Positions 33,670 through 35,908 of a stretch of DNA of 35,908 nucleotides are shown here, piece after piece. The stretch is taken from positions 1-35,908 of the forward strand of contig NZ_JAPCZG010000019.1 of assembly GCF_025938155.1 (NCBI RefSeq), read 5' to 3'. Both the position numbers and the translations under genes were made by a program. Origin of the DNA: Novosphingobium sp. KCTC 2891 (lineage in GTDB: Bacteria; Pseudomonadota; Alphaproteobacteria; Sphingomonadales; Sphingomonadaceae). The notes under the pieces are model-generated. The model worked only from the letters and a program-made list of their open reading frames with translations, did not search any database and was not told the DNA's origin. Each line of letters opens with the position of its first letter. Position 1 is the stretch's first letter.

Positions 33670-34029
33670 ATGGCCGCAGGAACGCGCAACGTCCGCATCT
33701 TCGTAAGCGAGCAGTGCTTTGACCTGCTGGTCGATGCGATGGCGGCCTATTCCAAGGAATCTCGCCGGTTCCAGACATTGCGCATGACTGTCCAGGCAGC
33801 CTGCTCGCGTCTCAAATCCCACGGGATATCGAAGCAGGAGCTCGAAGATTTCCTCGCTGAATACGCGATCGGCGGGGACATCCGCATCTTTCTCGAGGTC
33901 GGCCCCGAGTGGTCCAAAGATTACGATGCGGTCCGCGCCAAGGTGAAAGAAATCAGCGAAAAGCCGGGAGTGGACAAGATCCTTGTGCCTTTCGCCGTAT
34001 ACCTCGCCGTGAAACACAATCTGCTCTAA
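33670..34029 (+). CDS. hypothetical protein divergent from the tra operon (119 aa)
   Basis: ATG 33670 begins MAAGTRNVRIF. A longer frame to 33496 would run through the repeat cluster and is less likely. No ribosome site is visible, so the start is uncertain and the message could be leaderless. The product is soluble and helical, with basic and acidic patches (SKESRRFQTLRMTVQAACSR, KQELEDFLAEY). I do not recognise a family. Its place opposite the tra promoter suggests a transfer regulator or an early gene. Confidence 0.6.
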   Translation: MAAGTRNVRIFVSEQCFDLLVDAMAAYSKESRRFQTLRMTVQAACSRLKSHGISKQELEDFLAEYAIGGDIRIFLEVGPEWSKDYDAVRAKVKEISEKPGVDKILVPFAVYLAVKHNLL

Positions 34030-34068
34030 GTATTTTCCACGCAGGAAGTTTCCCGCTTCTTAAGACTC

Positions 34069-34095
34069 TTGACAGGTTATGCCATCCCATAGACC
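34069..34095 (+). promoter_or_regulatory. weak promoter candidate before the HTH gene
   Basis: TTGACA (34069-34074) is a perfect -35 hexamer, but the best -10 (TAGACC, 34090-34095) is poor and only 15 bp away. This may be an activator-dependent promoter, or not a promoter at all. Confidence 0.25.
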
Positions 34096-34118
34096 TTTTG
34101 CCATGGGAGGGATGGATA

Positions 34119-34640
34119 ATGCCTCACAGGAACTTGACGCCCGAGACGGTCTTCAAGCCAAGCAGTCCACCGGGCAGTGAACCGGTATTTGCTTTTGCTA
34201 ATCCTGGACCACGCGAAGGCGAACAGAAGCAGTACAAGCAGCTCATCAACGACGAGCTGATCCGACAAGGAATCCTGCCGGCGCACCTTGCTGACCGGAT
34301 GCACATCTCGCGGCCAAAGCTGCACAAGATCCTCAAGCAGACCAACCCGCTCTCTGACGACCTGCGCGACCGGATCTTCAGCGAGCTGGGGATGGACCAC
34401 GTTCGCGCGAAATTCTGCGTGGCCCTGCTTCACGATCCGCGGGCCTACATCGAGCAATCGGTCTTTCTGGCGACCGAGAGCCTCAAGAGCTTCTATCTCG
34501 AGGTCCTGACCTGTCGGCGCGGTTCGATCGAGGTAGATCTGCGCCCCGCCGTAATCCACGAAGCAGCTCGGCGAGCTTACGATCTGCTGCTCTCGCATCA
34601 GGAACGGGTCATGCAGAACGACCAAACGCTTCAGGCTTGA
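34119..34640 (+). CDS. helix-turn-helix (XRE-like) regulator (173 aa)
   Basis: ATG 34119 has GGGAGG 8 bases upstream. The HTH lies at about 45-75: INDELIRQGILPAHLADRM, then HISRPKLHKILKQTNPLSDD, where the second helix is the recognition helix. The C-terminal 90 residues are helical and probably dimerise or sense a signal. It is placed near the start of the tra operon, a common place for a transfer regulator, and follows an unknown gene with a gap of about 90 bases. Confidence 0.75.
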   Translation: MPHRNLTPETVFKPSSPPGSEPVFAFANPGPREGEQKQYKQLINDELIRQGILPAHLADRMHISRPKLHKILKQTNPLSDDLRDRIFSELGMDHVRAKFCVALLHDPRAYIEQSVFLATESLKSFYLEVLTCRRGSIEVDLRPAVIHEAARRAYDLLLSHQERVMQNDQTLQA

Positions 34641-34650
34641 TCAGCCCCGG

Positions 34651-34926
34651 ATGCGCCCCGAAACCATCGCCGTCTGGACCCAGCTTTATGCGGCCGTAGG
34701 CCTCCTGGCCGGGATCTGCTCGGGCTGCGCACTGCTCAAGACCATCTATGACATCCGCGCCGGGCTTATCGCGCCGCCGTCCGAATTTGGGCTGCGGTGG
34801 CTGCTCTGGTTCCCGAAGGTGTGGCTGCATTTCCAGCTCAGCTACCTTTGCGGATTTCCGTGCATCCTGGCGATCGCGATTCTCTATGCGCACTATATCG
34901 GGTTTGCGGAGTTCGTCCCGTCGTAG
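34651..34926 (+). CDS. small membrane protein (91 aa)
   Basis: It starts 10 bases after the HTH gene but lacks a clear ribosome site. Two to three hydrophobic segments (about 8-30, 47-60, 62-84) with three cysteines are present. Its last 34 bases overlap the convergent transglycosylase gene. It is a possible entry-exclusion or inner-membrane partner; no family is recognised. Confidence 0.5.
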   Translation: MRPETIAVWTQLYAAVGLLAGICSGCALLKTIYDIRAGLIAPPSEFGLRWLLWFPKVWLHFQLSYLCGFPCILAIAILYAHYIGFAEFVPS

Positions 34927-35690
34927 GTGACCAACGATACCTCGCGGTAGCCCGAGGCCCTGACCGCCGTGCTGGCGGCTGCCGCTCGCGCGAGCTCGCT
35001 GGAATCTGGACGATTGAGTTGGGTAAGGCGGAGCCAGTTCGTCGTGATGGTTCGGACGTAATTGCGGGTTTCGGGAATCGCTGGAATGTAGCCCAGTGTG
35101 AGGGAGCGGCGCTCGGGGCCAGCATTGTAAGCGGCCAAAGCGAGATCCACGCGTCCAAAACGATCAAGTTGCTGGCGAAGATAGCGGGCTCCGGCGCGCA
35201 TGTTGGCGAGCGCATCCCAAGGGTTCCATAGCTCCAGATGCCTAGCTGTTCCGGGCATGACCTGCATCATCCCAATAGCCCCCGCCCCGCTAATTGCCCA
35301 AGGCTTGTATCCTGACTCCTGGGCGACAACTGCATCCAGCAAGCTGACGGGGAGGTTATTTTCGCAGGCGATGCCTGACATCGCTTCAAAGTACATTGCT
35401 CGGCGCTTCTCAACCTCGGTCGGCAACCACCATGTCTGGAGGTAACCATTCCCCAAGCAGGGCGAAGCGCCTCGTCCAACTGCTTCTGTTCCATCAAAGT
35501 CGCTGAACGCTCCAGAAGGTTGACCCAGATCCTGCAATTTGGTGCGCAGGGCTACACTGACAGATCCGTGCTCGTCGTTTGCCGCAACCGTAGGAACAGT
35601 AAACCGTGCTAGGTCCACTTCTCGTGCCCTGGCGGAAGTCGCGCAAATGACAAATGCTGCGGTAGCAAATTTTATATTGGTCGAAATCAC
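34893..35690 (-). CDS. VirB1-like lytic transglycosylase
   Basis: GTG 35690 is chosen: GGAAAGG lies about 6 bases before it and a signal peptide follows (about 1-22, ATSARA). The SLT domain has the catalytic Glu125 in AVVAQESGY, then SGAGAIGMMQVMPGTA and AYNAGP. A long frame to 35744 lacks a good start. The length is 265 aa. The enzyme cuts peptidoglycan to let the secretion channel through. An insertion sequence lies just upstream, which may separate it from its own promoter or from other tra genes. Confidence 0.9.
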   Translation of the reverse strand: MISTNIKFATAAFVICATSARAREVDLARFTVPTVAANDEHGSVSVALRTKLQDLGQPSGAFSDFDGTEAVGRGASPCLGNGYLQTWWLPTEVEKRRAMYFEAMSGIACENNLPVSLLDAVVAQESGYKPWAISGAGAIGMMQVMPGTARHLELWNPWDALANMRAGARYLRQQLDRFGRVDLALAAYNAGPERRSLTLGYIPAIPETRNYVRTITTNWLRLTQLNRPDSSELARAAAASTAVRASGYREVSLVTYDGTNSANPI

Positions 35691-35772
35691 GTCACGCCTT
35701 TCCAGAAGGCGTGCAGTCTCGTGAGTCTGCGCTTCACAATGCAACCAGATGCGTCACTTGTTGTCAACCCAT

Positions 35773-35908
35773 GGTCCTTCGAACAAAGGTGGGCACCTCC
35801 AAAAACCCCTCGCAAATCCGGCTCTGATCTGATTCACTCGGCCTTGGAAGGACGGGTGGATGAGGCAGGCGGGATTGTTCGGGTTATCGGATCATCTGAA
35901 GCGGCTAT
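35773..35908 (+). mobile_element. left end of an IS5-family insertion sequence (partial)
   Basis: A transposase start is visible at 35860. The sequence GGTCCTTCGAACAAAGG at about 35773-35789 may be the terminal inverted repeat, but the other end is beyond the window, so the exact boundary and target duplication cannot be confirmed. Confidence 0.45.
35860..35908 (+). CDS. IS5-family transposase, N-terminal 16 residues only
   Basis: ATG 35860 follows GGAAGGA. The visible residues MRQAGLFGLSDHLKRL match the beginning I know for IS5-family transposases of sphingomonads (MRQ.GLF.L...). The gene continues past the right edge. So short a piece cannot show the DDE triad, so the family call depends on the opening residues. 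Confidence 0.6.
   Translation, partial: MRQAGLFGLSDHLKRL

Noticed and set aside
1..35908. CRISPR arrays, tRNA or rRNA genes
   Set aside because: No regularly spaced direct repeats and no tRNA or rRNA signature was noticed on either strand.

Overview
The window is the conjugation core of a large, GC-rich alphaproteobacterial conjugative element. It is most likely a plasmid of a sphingomonad (Novosphingobium, Sphingobium or Sphingomonas type). The inference rests on an F-type transfer operon with the inserts I associate with sphingomonad plasmids, a small DUF6437-like coiled-coil protein, and a partial IS5-family transposase of a type common in that group. No replication or partition gene is visible, so plasmid versus integrated element cannot be decided here.

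Left part (1-7910, mostly + strand). A very acidic small protein (315-626) and a small minus-strand coiled-coil protein (755-982) end at back-to-back terminators. A gene-free, repeat-rich stretch (983-1436) follows; it is the best oriT and operator candidate and carries a plausible promoter (1366-1394). It leads into a DNA-processing operon: ribbon-helix-helix protein, coupling ATPase TraD, MOBF relaxase-helicase TraI, a small membrane protein, a small soluble protein and an exported Cys/His-motif protein.

Middle (8019-13161). This looks like accessory and regulatory DNA: an SF2 helicase with three degenerate C-terminal repeats, small unknown proteins, two divergent FCD/GntR-like regulators with a palindrome between them, and a small membrane protein.

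Right part (13166-33329, all minus strand). A 20-gene F-type type IV secretion operon, read from the right: traA, L, E, K, B, dsbC-like, traV, traC, membrane protein, trbI, S26 signal peptidase, traW, membrane protein, traU, trbC, traN, winged-helix-like protein, traF, traH, traG. Twelve of its 19 gene junctions overlap, so it is probably one translationally coupled message. Its start region (33350-33560) has a candidate promoter, a 5'-UTR hairpin and phased repeats. The divergent side encodes an unknown protein and an HTH regulator that could control it.

Right edge. A small membrane protein, a VirB1-like lytic transglycosylase, and the left end of an IS5-family insertion sequence.

Together, TraI with accessory proteins would nick and unwind DNA at oriT and TraD would pass it to the channel. 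TraB/K/V form the core complex, TraC powers assembly, TraA is the pilin, TraL/E/W/U/F/H and TrbC/TrbI drive pilus assembly and retraction, and TraN/G stabilise mating pairs. The transglycosylase and an M15-like domain at the end of TraG could open peptidoglycan. The most notable points are the TraG-M15 architecture, the long N-terminal extension of TraV, the S26 peptidase inside an F-type operon, the winged-helix gene between traN and traF, and the nested inverted repeats upstream of the relaxase operon.
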